This document shows positions 24,728-41,585 of a stretch of 64,000 bases of DNA, piece by piece. Under the pieces are notes generated by a model. The model ran no database searches and had not been told where the DNA came from. It saw nothing but the letters and a program-made list of their open reading frames with translations. The stretch lies in the NCBI GenBank assembly GCA_015183035.1, contig JACZZP010000007.1, forward strand, positions 1,674,001 to 1,738,000, in the 5' to 3' direction. This DNA comes from Meloidogyne chitwoodi. Taxonomy: Eukaryota > Nematoda > Chromadorea > Rhabditida > Meloidogynidae. Position numbers and translations under genes: made by a program. Numbering within the stretch: the first letter of the stretch is position 1; every line of letters begins with the position of its first letter.

Positions 24728-26284
24728 CTAATAAACGCAGTTAGAGATCTGCTGAATTGGGTGATTATGTTCTCCTGATCTAAATACACTAATCACTCCA
24801 GTATTTTCAGTCACTGCTAGTCTGAAATAAAAAATTAAAAAAGAATGTTAAATAAAAATACTTACAATTTGAACATACAACGTTCATTGTGCCTATGCCG
24901 ATTGCAACGAAAGTGGCGATTCTTGCCATGAAATGTCGTTTTGTGAACAGTCACACGTTGACCCTTAATTTAAAAAATATTTTTTTAAATATATTTTATT
25001 TTAATTTGCACACCTGCCTAAGTGTCTCCAACTCATCTGCAGTCCTGACTGTTTGCATTGGAATCCAATTAGTTCTTTGTCCGCCTGCAAATAAAATGGG
25101 ACAATTGTCGGACGATTCACAAAGGGATCTGGGAGCAATTAGCCCCACCCACCCTGGGCCCGGCATGAAGGCGCCCGACCTGTAAAATGGAATTGAAGTT
25201 GTTGTATTTGAAGTCGCATTATGAAATAAAATTTAATTAATCAGAAATATTTTCAATATTTTTTTTTTGATATTTTATAAAAATATTTATGCACCTGACG
25301 GCACAACAGCATGATTATGTTCACCACTTTTGAAAACCTTAAATGTTGTATCTTCAGATTGAATTGCCAACATTTTAAATGGACATTTCTCTTGATGGCG
25401 ATGTCGATTGCAGCGGTAGTGCCTTTGCAACAATTTTATATAAATATTTTAAAAAAATAAGTTAACACCTAATCATTTGTTGTTTTCCATCTGGTGTTCC
25501 ATTTGTAATAGTTTTGTGAACAATTGCCTGACTTTGTACCTTCAATTCTTCAAGCAAATCTTTGTTTTGAATAGTAGCCACAAATTCCATGTTTTGAGCG
25601 GCAGAAGCTGAATGATAATATTCCTTTATCAAAATTATTTTGATAAAAGTTTAGCTACATTTTTAAGCAAAATAAAGCGATAAAAACAAATTGGACGAAC
25701 GAGGACTCGAACTTTCGCAAAATTGAGGATAAACAAAAACATAACCACTAAACCAACGGATTAACTTCATTTAATTTGAACTTTATGTGATGGATTACAG
25801 CATTTTTTTAGCTTTTAAAACGGTAATTTTCAAATTAATTAAAAAAAAGTAATTTAAATATTTAATTTATAAACTTTCACTTTTCTTATTACCGGCCGCC
25901 GCTGCTGCGGATGCCGAAGTATTGCTGCTATTCGATTGTTGTTGACTACCAGTCAACTGTGTTGCCATTGAAGATGGCACTGTGGGTTCTCTCTTAATTA
26001 CCTGTTGTTGCTGCTGCCGTTGAGCAGCTTGTTGCTGCTGCTGTTGTTGTTGTTGTTGAGCAGCAAGTTGTTGTGCATTTTGTTGCATGGTAACAATTTG
26101 CTGATGTGCTGGGAAAGGAATTGCACCGGGGCTAAAAAAAGTTATGAAAAATTTAGTTTATCAACTAAATTCCCCAATTCATAATTAACCCAAAAGATCA
26201 ACTCCCTATATGAATTGGCAGCAGAGGAAAATTTACTTACTTAAAATTCATCATTCCCATTCCGCTGAAGAGATTCCACGACAT
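24728..26284 (-). CDS. Protein with two FLYWCH/WRKY-GCM-like zinc domains and poly-Q
   Basis: Seven exons on the minus strand: 26241-26284, 25893-26131, 25469-25607, 25295-25422, 25014-25084, 24866-24963, 24728-24821; 270 residues, phases consistent. After MSWNLFSGMGMMNF comes a Gln-rich tract (about residues 35-65) and an Ala/Ser-rich linker. Two copies of a Cys/His domain follow: RHYRCNRHRHQEKCPFKML with a terminal GEHNH, and RHFRCNRHRHNERCMFKL with terminal GEHNH. The C-x(8)-C ... HNH spacing fits the FLYWCH/WRKY-GCM1 type of DNA-binding zinc domain, as in nematode PEB-1, so a nuclear transcription factor is likely. The two domains are clearly internal duplicates. The intron between them (25085-25294) contains a short GC-rich stretch that would introduce stops if read through. 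Specific orthology is not claimed. Confidence 0.75.
25690..25765 (-). pseudogene. tRNA-like relic in an intron
   Basis: On the minus strand an A-box-like TGGTTTAGTGGTTA and a B-box-like GTTCGAGTCC are spaced as in a tRNA, but the acceptor and T stems do not pair well. It lies in intron 2 of the FLYWCH-like gene. It is best read as a tRNA pseudogene or tRNA-derived SINE fragment. Confidence 0.4.
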
Positions 26285-28106
26285 TTTTCTTTTATTATTT
26301 TGATATATTTCCAGTAAAAACTGTTTAATTATACTTAACTATAAAAATATTTTTTAAATTAATTGTTTAAAGGTGCCAAGACCGTTGACCATAAGTTCGT
26401 TTTTCGGCCCGTGTTAGATGTAAAAAAGTGCAAGGGACAAGGGCGAGTGAGGTTCCACAACAGAGGAGGAAAATTGGGGGAAAGGAATCCCCTTCACGGT
26501 GGAAAGGGCCAAGCTGCATCAGCACACGTCGTTGCAGAATAGGGTTGAATAAGGGCACAAAGGGTGTAATGAAAAGAGAGACCCCGCCACTAAGGCTTGG
26601 GGCTTTGTAAAAGATGAAGAACGACGGATGCGAAGAATGGTGGTAGTTGGTGGAAGTATATTTGGGGGTGACGCTTTCAGCGGAAGAATTGTCGATCGGT
26701 CTAGGGCAGTGGATAAGAGGAAAAAATGAGGAGTAGAAGTGGTTGAGAAATTGAAAAATAGGGGGAAGTGTTGGGGGAGCGGATGGAAAAAGAAGTACTT
26801 GTGTGTTGTTGTGAGGCGAAATGGTTGGGGGTAAGGGAAATACTAGTAGTAAAATGGGTGGGTGGGGCTGGAAAAGATGGGTGTGTGGCTGTTTTGTGGG
26901 TCGGTGTTGGGCGGTCGGGTGAGTGAAGCGGTGGTGGTTGTGACTGATAGGAGAAGGACACAGAAGACGGAGAAAATTGGCGGTGGAAGAACAAGAAGAG
27001 ATGACGGGAAAACACAAGAAGGAAGGGAATGCGAGCGTAACGATTTAGGAAGGGTAAGGGGTAAAATATAGGGGTAGTTGTAAGGAGAGGTCGAGTCAGA
27101 GTAAGGACGATGGCCGGATAGCAGACAAATAAACACATCAATTTGGTGCAAAGGAAAAGCAAGTGATGAGTAAGGGACTGCTGGACATTAGCTGTGGGAT
27201 ATCTCGAGAATGCCTTTGTATTTTTGATGAGAAAGACTTGTGTGCAAAAAGAGAATTGAGTGTAAGGCCTGTTGTTTTCTAACTGGAATGGGATAAGAGG
27301 AACTAATGGGACTTTTCTCTCCTTTGAGAATAGAATGGTTGTTTGAAAGATATTGAAGGCATAACGGGAGAAGGTGGCAGAATAATAAGCAAGGGTACAA
27401 AAAGAATAAGCAACAAAGTAGGTAGGGGCGATGACGAAGAAAAGTAGTGTAAGGGCTAGAGTTTGCAGAAAAAAGGAGAGAGAAGTAATCTTCTTCCAGT
27501 CGTATTTTAGTCAAAAGGGAGAAAGGAAGTCATTTTGTTGTTAGCACTGTGGTGTCATTTGAGCAGTAAAAAGATACTATAATTGACAATATTACAAAAA
27601 GTACCAATTAAATATATATTCTTTTTTAAATATGTAAACTTTTTCAGATTTTTTACAACGTAATTTGACTTTTCATTAAGTGGATTACCATAAATTTACA
27701 AAAACAAATAAAAGAAGTCTTTCATTTTATTTCCAACCCATTTATGTTTATTTAACAATTTCTCAATTGTTAATCGATTCACACAATTGCGCATCACTCT
27801 CCCCTAAAAATAAAAATATATATTTTACTTCTATCCTAGATTCTCATTTTTTTCTTTTAAAATATCATTATTTTCCCTATATTTTTGCTCTATTCCTTGA
27901 ATTTCCCAGATATTTATTATTATCCAAAAGATCACTTTAGAATTTTCAAACAAAAAAATTTCACAATTATTTTAATAAAATATTTTTTCAAACGTGAAAA
28001 ATAATTTATTTTTTAATTTTATTTTAATTTATTGCATAAAAAATTATTAAAAAAAAATTCTTTATAACTAACTTTATTTTTATATAAAAAAACAAATAAA
28101 AATAAA
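26285..28106. other. Intergenic region with a purine-skewed GC-richer island
   Basis: From about 26370 to 27560 the plus strand is conspicuously rich in G and A and clearly higher in GC than the surrounding DNA. Long open frames exist on the pyrimidine-rich minus strand (for example 26367-27017), but their products are low-complexity Pro/Ser/Leu/Phe sequence with no recognisable domain. I therefore do not call a protein gene. It could be a non-coding transcript, an upstream control region of the FLYWCH-like gene or an acquired segment. The stretch 27560-28106 is ordinary AT-rich spacer. Confidence 0.5.
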
Positions 28107-31100
28107 TCAATTAGTAAAAATAGCCCCTCCATTTGACAACGTTTGTGTAATTGCTTCAGCCGCTTTTCTTCCATAATATGACCAATAAACAATCTAAAAT
28201 TAAACTAAAATTATTTTTATTTGTTTTTTGAATTATATAAATTAAAAATTAATTCCTTTTAATTTTTTTGGAGAGAAAGGTTATAAAATTATTTTTAATT
28301 TGCAGTAGCGGAGAGTTAATCAAACATTTTTTTATAATAATAAATGTAAAATTTTCACTTTTTTGGACAAAAATGAGTTCGGATAAATATGGTAAAATGT
28401 TTTAAAAATAATTAAATTTAAAATATTTAAATTATTAAAAGTGAAAAATACGATGACATTGGATAGAGAAAATAAATAATTAAATGAATTTTTTATAAAA
28501 ATAATTTTATATAATAAAAATAAATTAAAAATATGTATATATATTTATTTTATTAATTTTTATTAAAAATTAAATTTTTAATAAAAATTTATTTTTAATT
28601 TAATTAATATTTTTTTAAGTAAAAATGTGACACTAAAAAATACAATAAAATAAAAATAATTATAAAATTATTTTAAAAATAAAAATACTTAAATTAAATA
28701 ATGCAAACATTGTTGGAAATGCAATACTTGATAGCTATAAAATAATTTTAAAAAAATTAAAAAATTAAAAAAAAAACTTTATCAATAGTATCAGGTTGTG
28801 CATTGGCTAAAGGTGTTGAAATAATTTTAAAAGGCATTAAGAAATATGAAAATAAAGATAAAAAATATTTATGTTGTCGAGGTATTGATGAACTGTTTGT
28901 TGAAAGATTGTTAACAATTAATTCTTTATTTACACTAAAAAATTAAAATTTAAAATTTAAAAAAATATTAAAAAAAAGATACGGGAACATAAAACGTCTT
29001 TCTCCACTTTGTAAAGCAGCTGCTGGGCCAAATTTTGGTGACAAATCATCTCCTTCTCCAATATTATTTAATTCTTCAGAATCACTTTTTCTTCTTAATT
29101 TTTTATTATTTGTACATAAAATTGTTGGAAATTTCCAAATTTTTAAAGCTTTTCTGACTTCTAAAGAAGAGGTTGTTGTTGTTCCAATAATATTTGTAAC
29201 ACATTTATTATTTACTTAAAAATTAATTAATTTATTTAAAAATATATATATTTTAAATATAAATTTAAAAATTATTTTTAGTAAGAAAACAGTGTTTAAA
29301 CATTTTTTTAAAAATTATTTATAAATTTTGTTTTAATGTCTAAATCTATTAAAATATTTACTATTAATTCCATTATTATTTCTTCCACTTTTTTCTCTTA
29401 CTTTAAAGCCAACAATTGCTAATTCTAATAAACCTAAAAATTAATTTTATTTAAAAATTATTAATAAAAAACTGCAAAAAATAAAAGACATTGCTACAAG
29501 CATCCACACATCTATTGCCTTTACATAAGAAACACGGGGTAGATTTCTAAAATAAATAAATTGTTTTTCAAATTTTTTAACAATTTTACTTTTTTTTTAA
29601 AATTTTTTAAATAATTTTATTAATTTAAAATAAATAAATAATATTAAAAATATTTAACCTCATAATATTGCCAAATTGGAAGATCATTGCCTTAGAAATA
29701 TAAAATAAAATAATTAATTTTTAAATAATTTAACAGACTAAAAGAGCATTGACACCAAGCTAAAATAAAAATAAATAAATTAAAAAATATAATTATTTTA
29801 TTTAACCATAGTTCTTGCTGGAATTGCTTTTGGGCCAAGGCTAAAGGATACCCAACTAAAAAATAATTAAATTATTTATTTATAAATATTTTAATAAATA
29901 CCTAATAAATATAGTCAAATATGTTGGAACATAAGCTAAAATTATTTTAATTTATAAATATCTAATAAATATGTAGGTAAATAACCTTGTAAAAAATACC
30001 AAATATATCTCTAAAAATAATTTAATTAATTAATTAATATAAAATAATTAAAAAATACCCTTTCAAAAGACAATTTAACATGTAATTCATCCTTTTTTAA
30101 AAAAATATAAATATATTTTTTGATTAATTTACCCACATTCCTGCAGGATAAGGCTAAAAAATTAAAAATAATTAATTATTAAATAATTAAATATTTTTTT
30201 TAAAATCTGTTCTCTATTTATTTTTAAATCTATTTTCTAATTTTTTAAAATAATTTTTAAATTATTTCTAGATAATATTTTCTTTTTAAATAAATAAAAG
30301 AGAAGTTGCCCTATGTTCTCTTTCTGCTTAGAAAACAACTTAAAGTAGATAAAAGAGATTTTTAAATTAATATTAAATTTAAAACTTAAATTAAATTTTA
30401 AATTCAAGTTTAAATTAAAATTAAGCTTAATCTAGGAATAATTAAAATTTTAATATTAAACTTAATTCCCAAGTTTAAATAATAAACTTAAGTAAAGTTT
30501 TAATATTAAACAAAACCTAAAAGAATAATAATATTAAAAAATAAAACCTCAACAACTAAAGATGTTTGTATATTCATTAAATTAAAATCAGGTAATAAAA
30601 TAGTTCCAATAGGATAAACTGGATTTGGATTAGCTGGATTCCAACGCATACGAACTTCTTGGTTATTATAATTAAAACTTTCATAAATTAAATGACATGT
30701 TTGTATATCCATTGGAAAATTTGATCTTTTTTTAATTTAAAAATATTTAAAAATATTTTTATAAATTACTACTATTTTTTAAATTTTTAATATTCCCATT
30801 TAGTTAGAGAGAAATAATAAAATAAAAGAGAGAATGTAATTTTTCTCTTTTTAATTTTATAAAAATTTATCTCTTCTCTTTTTACTTCTTATTTAAAATT
30901 TATATTATTATTTTTCTTATTAAAGTTAATTTTTACTTATTGTTTGGTTTAATTACCCAAGTTTGAGGTTTGCAAAAAAGCTTTTGCTCTCGTAAGAGTG
31001 GCAAAACTTGGGATAAATTTTGGAAATTGCTTTAATTTATTTAAGGCTTAAGTCAGAGTTTTTTTATTATATAAATACTATTTAAATATTTACCCTAAAT

Positions 31101-32612
31101 TACTTAATTTAATTTATTTTGTCCTTTTTAATTTTTTATACTATTTAAATATTTACCCTAAATTACTTAATTTAATTTATTTTGTCCTTTTTAATTTTTT
31201 AAAATTAAAAAATAATTAAATTAATTAATTAACTAACAAATCCATAGCACAAGGTCCTTTAATTCTAACACGCTTTAAAAAATAAATTTAAATAAAAAAA
31301 ATAAAAAAATATTACATAATTAACCCAAAGTGTTCCATTTGGATATAACATTAAAAAAATATTTCTAAAATTTAATAAAAATTAAAAAAAAAAATAATTT
31401 TTAACTGAAAAGGAGAATTATGTATTTGAGCAACTTTAGAATTAATAAAACAAGAATTTGGTGACCAAAGTCTATAAAATTAAAAAAAATATTATTTTAA
31501 AAATTAAAAAAAAAACTTTTCTAAAACTTGATGACTTAATGTTAAATTTTGTTTACAGGGACTCATATGCTTTAATTTAAAAATATTAATTTTTAATTAA
31601 TTAAAAATCTTTACTTCAAAGTTTAACGCAGGATCTAGCCACATCTAAAAATAAAATAAATAAATAAAAAAAATTAATTTTATATTTTAAAATAAAAAAC
31701 TATTAAATTTAAGTTAATTTTGAGAAATAAAAAAACAATTTGTCTACAATTTAAAACATAAAAATTTTATTTTTTTATTTCATTCTTCACTTATTTTTTA
31801 ATTTCTTTTTCTTTCCTTCAAAGTATAAAATTAGTAAAACAATTGCTTTTTAATTTTTAAGAATATTTTTAAATTTAATTTAATTTACTTCATTAATATA
31901 AATATCCATTTCAAAATCATTTGTAATTTCATTAATTTCTGTTATTGCCTAAAATTAAAAAATTAAATTTAAATAAATTCAATAAATAAATTACTTGTAT
32001 CCAAAATTCAATACCAACATCAACACCATTTTCAGCTAAAATAACAAATAATAAAAATTAAATTAATAAATTACCTGGTATTCTATATTTATTATATCCT
32101 GTTCCATTTAATAATTTATCAATAATTTGGACTTGATTAGTACAATTATTATTTATATTTTTAATATTTGATTTTTCCTTTTTTTTTAAAAATATTTAAT
32201 TAAAATTAAAATTAAAAAAAATAAACTTTATTAAATTGTTTCTTTTCTTCATTTTTATTATTAATCATAAAATCAAAGGCTGGAAATGGTTTGTCTGTGG
32301 TACTTTCACTTTCAGGTTTTTTGTCATGAAAAATATGTAAAATACCTTCAAAAAATTATTTAAATTATTTTTTTTAATCTAATTATTTTTAAACTTTTTA
32401 TTTTTTAATTTAATAAAAAAAATAATATAAATAAAATAAAATTTATATTATATTTTATTTAATTAATTAAAAATACCGTAATCAATATCATTATTATTTG
32501 AATCTATAAATTCTTCATTATTATTAATACTTCTCTCACTTTGATGTTCTCGAAAGGGCAAAGCATTAATTAAATAAATTATTAAAAAAATATTAAATGA
32601 AAGAAAAATCAT
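28107..32612 (-). CDS. Cys-loop ligand-gated ion channel subunit, anion type
   Basis: Twenty-four small exons on the minus strand: 32477-32612, 32227-32345, 32075-32177, 31995-32035, 31889-31948, 31615-31644, 31517-31569, 31406-31471, 31316-31364, 31238-31272, 30548-30725, 30133-30153, 30059-30091, 29986-30010, 29902-29935, 29807-29855, 29739-29759, 29659-29690, 29473-29546, 29362-29433, 28983-29214, 28778-28934, 28689-28734, 28107-28193; about 583 residues. It starts with a hydrophobic signal peptide ([17 protein letters not shown]). The Cys-loop is intact with 13 residues between Cys ([15 protein letters not shown]), then [15 protein letters not shown]1 ([13 protein letters not shown]), PAR before M2 (AIPARTMLGVNALL), M3 ([19 protein letters not shown]), a cytoplasmic loop and M4 (FPTMFALFN). 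The PAR motif marks chloride-permeable members. The transmitter is unknown. The last exon joins one base out of phase in my reading, so either a splice site is misread or the sequence carries a frameshift near the C-terminus. Confidence 0.85.
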
Positions 32613-34688
32613 TTTTTAAAAAAAAAATAAAATTAATAATTTTTTAATCTAAAAATTAAAAAAAATATCAAATTTTGAAATGAAAATATTTTTAACAAAA
32701 AAATGTTTTTAATTAGATAAATATTAAAAAAAATTAAATTTAAAATTGTAATTAATTTTATTTAATTATTTGATAAAATTAAAATTATTAAGTGAACAAA
32801 ATTGTGATTTTCAAAATTGACCATTTTTTAATAGAAAATTTAAGTAAAAAAGATTTTTACTAATTTTTTAAAATAAAATAAAAAAAGAAGAGAAATGAGA
32901 ATTAAAACTATTAAAATAAATAAATAAATAAAAGTCTCCCCCAATTTATATTAATCATTTTTATATTTTCTTTTTTTTTTAAATATATTTTGAAAATTTT
33001 AAAGTATTAAAAAAAAGAATCCAATAAATAATATATTTTATAAATATTCCCTTGAGGAAGAAAAAAGGAAGAATTTAAACACTTTTTTGGTAATAATAAT
33101 AATAAATAATTCTTTTATATTATTTATTTAAAATAATAAATTTAAAATTTTTTCTTTTTAAAATTATTAAAAAAATAATTATAATTAACCTAATATATTA
33201 TAAAAAAGTTAAAATAATTAAAAAAAATTTTATTTATATCTAAATATTTTTTCGGTGAATTAAACAATTTTTTTATTTTTTATAAAAAATTTAATAAAAA
33301 TAAGAACCTAAAAAATATTTTATTTAAGTAAAAAATAAACATTTTTAATAGTTTTTATTTTTATTAAAAAAAAGAGATTTAAAAAAAGGAAATTAAGCAT
33401 AAATTATTATTATTTTCTCAGTTGGAGTGCACCTAAAATAAATAAAAAACAAAAGAAAACTAAACTTTTTTATTTCCATATTTTTTGGACAGTTTGTCTT
33501 GCTTAATTGTAAAATTAAAAAAAATATTTGTATAAATAAATATTTTAATAAAAAAAAATATTTTTTATTAAAATATTTAGATATAATTAAAATAAAAAAA
33601 AACATTTTATTTTTTTTTATTTTCAAAATTAAAAATATAGGTAAATAAATTAAATATAAAATTAAATTTTATATTTAAAAAAAAAAAGTTTTTACTTTAT
33701 ATACTATTTTTAAAGAAAAACAAAAATGTTAGAGTAATTATAGGAGAATGTCCTTTTCAAATTAAAAATAATAAAAATGTGTTTAAATGTAAATTTAAAA
33801 TTAAAAAAGAAAATAAAAATATGTATAAAGCCTATAACTTTTATTCTGCCTAGAAAAACAAATTTATTTATTTATAAAATAATTTTAATTAATTTATTTT
33901 TTTAATTCTCTCAGAATTATATATTATTACTATATTTCACTTTTTTTATTTTAACAAGTTTTAAAATTAAATAATAAATTTAATAATTAAAATAATTTTT
34001 TTTGTGTGAAAATAAGCGGAAATATATATTTAAATAAACACAAAATTTAGCTAAAAATAAAAAAACTGTTTAATAATAAAATAATTGACCAAAATCTTTT
34101 TTTATTTTTTAATTTTAATATTACCAAAAATAGTAAAATAAATAAATAAAAATTATAAAAACCAAGGAATATGAAAGAATTAAAAAAACGAGAAAATAAA
34201 ATATATTTGAAAATAATTTACAGATATTAAAAACAAAACTTAATTCTTTCTTTTATTTTTAGGCATTTGATAGCGACATTAAAAGTTTACAAGAATTATA
34301 TATTGAAATTCCAACTAAAAATCAGAAAGATAATTATTATTTAATTATTAATATGTTGGATCAAAATTGGGATTTATTTATGTAGATATTCTGATTACGT
34401 ATAACTTCTGTAGAATCATTCACATTTTTGATGAAATTTTCTAAATTTTTAAATTGTTCAGAATACATTCTAAATAAATCCCAATTTTGTTCCAACATAT
34501 AATAATTAAATAATAATTATCTTTCTGATTTTGAGTTGGAATTAGAATTTCAATATATAATTCTTGTAAACTTTTAATGTCGCTATCAGGGTCACTACTA
34601 ATATTTATCTTAATTTTAAAAAATAAAAATATGATTAAAATTGAACAAAAAAACAATAAAAATTATAAATTAGTTATACTAAATTCAT
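32613..34688. other. AT-rich intergenic region
   Basis: Extremely AT-rich DNA between the channel start and the P450 stop. The only structure recognised is the inverted repeat at 34271-34585. Short frames here encode Lys/Phe/Ile-rich low-complexity peptides and are not called. Confidence 0.5.
34271..34585. repeat. Inverted duplication with coding-like arms
   Basis: About 110 bases (34271-34380) are repeated in inverted orientation at 34471-34585 with roughly 90 bases between. Read on the plus strand the left arm continues an open frame after a TTTTTAG (about 34256-34262) giving DSDIKSLQELYIEI and DNYYLIINMLDQNWDLFM before a stop. The right arm is a slightly diverged antisense copy. It looks like an exon fragment that was duplicated head to head; the parent gene is not in this window. 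Confidence 0.6.
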
Positions 34689-36899
34689 TTATTTTCTTCT
34701 TTTTATTACTTTACAGGTAAACTTTGGACAAAGAACTGGAATACCAATTTCTCTCTTTAATGAAGGCATTAGATTACCAGGTGATATCTTAAAATTAATT
34801 CAAGTATTTTAAAATAATACAAACCTTATAAAAATTAAAAATATTAGCAAAAAATAAAAACAATTCCATTCTAGCCAATGATTCTCCCAAACATTGACGT
34901 TTTCCAAGACCAAAAGGAATTAAATGATCAGATTTTTTTAAATTTCCATTTTCATCCAAAAAACGTTCTGGACAAAAACTTTTTGGGTCAGAAAATAACT
35001 AAAAAATTAATTAAATTTTTTTAAAAAAATATTTTTATTTCTCTCTCACATTTGGATCAATTAAAACAACTGAAATTTGTGCAACAATTGGCTGTCCTTT
35101 TCGTAACAACCATTTATCAACTTTTATATCTTTCATCATTCTATGTGGAAAATCTTGAGCAACAACATTTCCAACACGTAGAATTTCCTTTAAAAAAATT
35201 TTTTTAATTATTTTTATTAATAATAATAAAATTTATACATTAACAACAGCACAAGTATAAGGTAAAGAAGAGCGATCAGACCAACAAATTAAATTATTTT
35301 CATTTCCAAATTGATTATCCAACTCTAATTGAACTTTTTCCATAACTGATGGATTATGAAGTAAAAGAGCTATTCCCCAAGATAAAGCGGTTGTTGTTGT
35401 TTCCTTTTTTAACAAATAAATAATTTATTTAAAAATTAAAATAAATAAAAACCTGTCCAGAGATCCAAAGGTCAAAAAGAATAGCCTTTAGATGTTCAAA
35501 ACTTTAAAAAATATATTAAATATACTTATTTGTTGTTAATTATTGTTTAATTTATTAAAAAGAATATATTTATTATAAAAACTCTGATATACCTAAATAA
35601 ATGTTCCTCTCTGTTTTCTTCATTTAATTCATAACGTAATTTTTGTCGAAGATAAGCTTCCATAAAATCACTTGGTGAAGGTAACATTTCTTTATCATTT
35701 AAAAAATTATCAGAATTTATTTTTTTCAAATGTTGATCAATTTGTTGTTGAAAAAATTCAAAAAAGGATTGATGAGTATTTTTAACTAAATTATATGCAT
35801 CTTTACATAAAGGAAAAGATTTAAAAATATCAGGACGCCACATAAATAAATTTGTAGCAAAACTTTGCATTCTATTATTAAAACGCCATAATTGGTTATT
35901 TAATTTATGATATTGATGTTCATGCTGAAAATTTTTGAAACAAAAAATATTTAAATAAAACCTCTTCATCAAAACGAAATCCAACAAGTAAAACATTAAT
36001 TATTGAACTTATTGCACGTTCTAAATGCTTAACAATGTCAATTTCATTCTCTTCTTTATTATTTTCAGTTAATTCAAAATCCAAATATTTAAACATTTCA
36101 GATATTTCTGTTAAAATCTTTTTAAAAATATATATTATTTAAATTAATAAAACTTTACCCTTTCTTGCATAACATTTTTTCCAACTCCAAAATCACGAAA
36201 TATGTGTAAAATAAAACGTCTATGTTCACGCCATATTTCTCCTTCAGTTTGTAAAACACCATAAATTCCTCCACGAATAATACGTTCATATTCTTCTATT
36301 AAATTATATAAAAAGTTAAGTTTAATGAAAAACCTAATCCCTTAGAATTAAAAAATATAATTGGAGGAAAATAGGCAAATAAATAAATAAATAAAAGAGA
36401 TGAAAAGACAGTAGAACAAAAATTCAGAAATTAAAAAGCAAAAATTTTTGAACGAGAAGAGGCGTAATAAACCAAGAATAATATATGAATAAAAAATACG
36501 TGTCAATGTTAATAAAATTACAAAGATTAATAAATAATATCTCCTAACTATACCAATTGCGTGCCTTCCAGCAAAAGCTTCACCACCACGTTGATAATAT
36601 TCAACAATTTTATTATAATCAGCAATACAAACAATTGGAGTTTCTCCCAGCCAAAAGGTAAAAATTGGACCAAAACGCTGACGCCATTTAAGAAAAATAT
36701 CTTCACCTGGGGGATATTTCATTAATGTAAGACTATTACCAAAGAAAGGAAGTGGGGTTGGACCTTAAAAAATAAATTTTTCTATTCAAAATATAGTTAA
36801 AAATCAAAAAATACCTGGAGGCAATCCTTTACGTTTATAATAAAAATTGTAAAAAATAAGAAATGTTAATACAATAAATAAAATTAATAAAGCTGACAT
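34689..36899 (-). CDS. Cytochrome P450
   Basis: Ten exons on the minus strand: 36815-36899, 36554-36763, 36159-36295, 35962-36117, 35593-35924, 35453-35501, 35239-35403, 35050-35187, 34825-34998, 34689-34787; 514 residues, typical for a microsomal P450. An N-terminal membrane anchor ([20 protein letters not shown]) is followed by the Pro-rich hinge [13 protein letters not shown]. The I-helix oxygen-binding region reads [15 protein letters not shown], the K-helix ExxR is EILR, the PERF-type motif is FCPERFLD, and the haem loop [15 protein letters not shown] supplies the Cys ligand. Overall it resembles the nematode CYP2-clan/CYP33-like group, as suggested by [10 protein letters not shown] and the REHRRF helix-C motif (Trp-Arg pair in EIWREHRR). 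It is an ER mono-oxygenase with unknown substrate. The C-terminal exon ([20 protein letters not shown]) was chosen over reading through the preceding donor. Confidence 0.92.
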
Positions 36900-37332
36900 T
36901 TAAATATATCCAAAATAAAATTGATATTAAAATATAAAAATGAATTAAATTTAATAATTAAAAAATTTTGCAAAAGAAAATTGTGAAGCAATAAATATAA
37001 AAAAAGGAATGTAGAAATGATAAAAATAATTTACCGATTTGATAAGACATTGAATACAAAGTGTAATAAATTATTAACGTGTGTTTTTGCTGAAAAAGTT
37101 AAAATTTTTATCAAAGGAGGGTAATAGTTTTTCTCCGAGTCACGTCGTTAGCTCATGATGAAGGTAAGGGGAGTCAGGAAGGTTGGAGAGTGCTCTTCAT
37201 TACCTCGCGACCAATCGGCCCACGACAAATCGGCCCGCGACCAATCGGGCTTTATCCAATGAACTTTTGAAAAAATTTTTGATTTTTTATTCAGTTAAAT
37301 TTATATTTTAGTGTTTATGTTAATTTTTTCAA
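36900..37332. promoter_or_regulatory. Divergent upstream region of P450 and PKC-3
   Basis: The two genes diverge from here. The stretch 37120-37260 is less AT-rich than its surroundings and contains three tandem copies of a 15-base unit (CGCGACCAATCGGCC, CACGACAAATCGGCC, CGCGACCAATCGGGC) at 37206-37250, the last about 80 bases before the PKC-3 ATG. Each unit contains a CCAAT-like core. Whether these are factor sites is untested. Confidence 0.4.
37206..37250. repeat. Three tandem 15-bp units upstream of PKC-3
   Basis: Three adjacent 15-base units differ at only a few positions and each contains ACCAATCGG or ACAAATCGG. They lie in a GC-richer patch between the divergent P450 and PKC-3 starts. 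Confidence 0.7.
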
Positions 37333-41570
<4,238 letters not shown>

Positions 41571-41585
41571 AAACAAAAAAGGGAT

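Noticed and set aside
25085..25184. Extension of a FLYWCH-gene exon into a GC-rich stretch
   Set aside because: It would need a phase not supplied by the upstream exon and two of three frames stop; the acceptor TTTGCAG at 25085-25091 gives a consistent model.
26367..27017. Long minus-strand open frame (216 codons) and overlapping frames to 27514
   Set aside because: The frames lie on a pyrimidine-rich strand, overlap each other in several phases and encode low-complexity Pro/Ser/Leu/Phe sequence without any recognisable domain.
34722..34787. Plus-strand exon-like frame ([15 protein letters not shown])
   Set aside because: It is the antisense of the P450 C-terminal exon ([20 protein letters not shown]), which fits the family and the splice phases.
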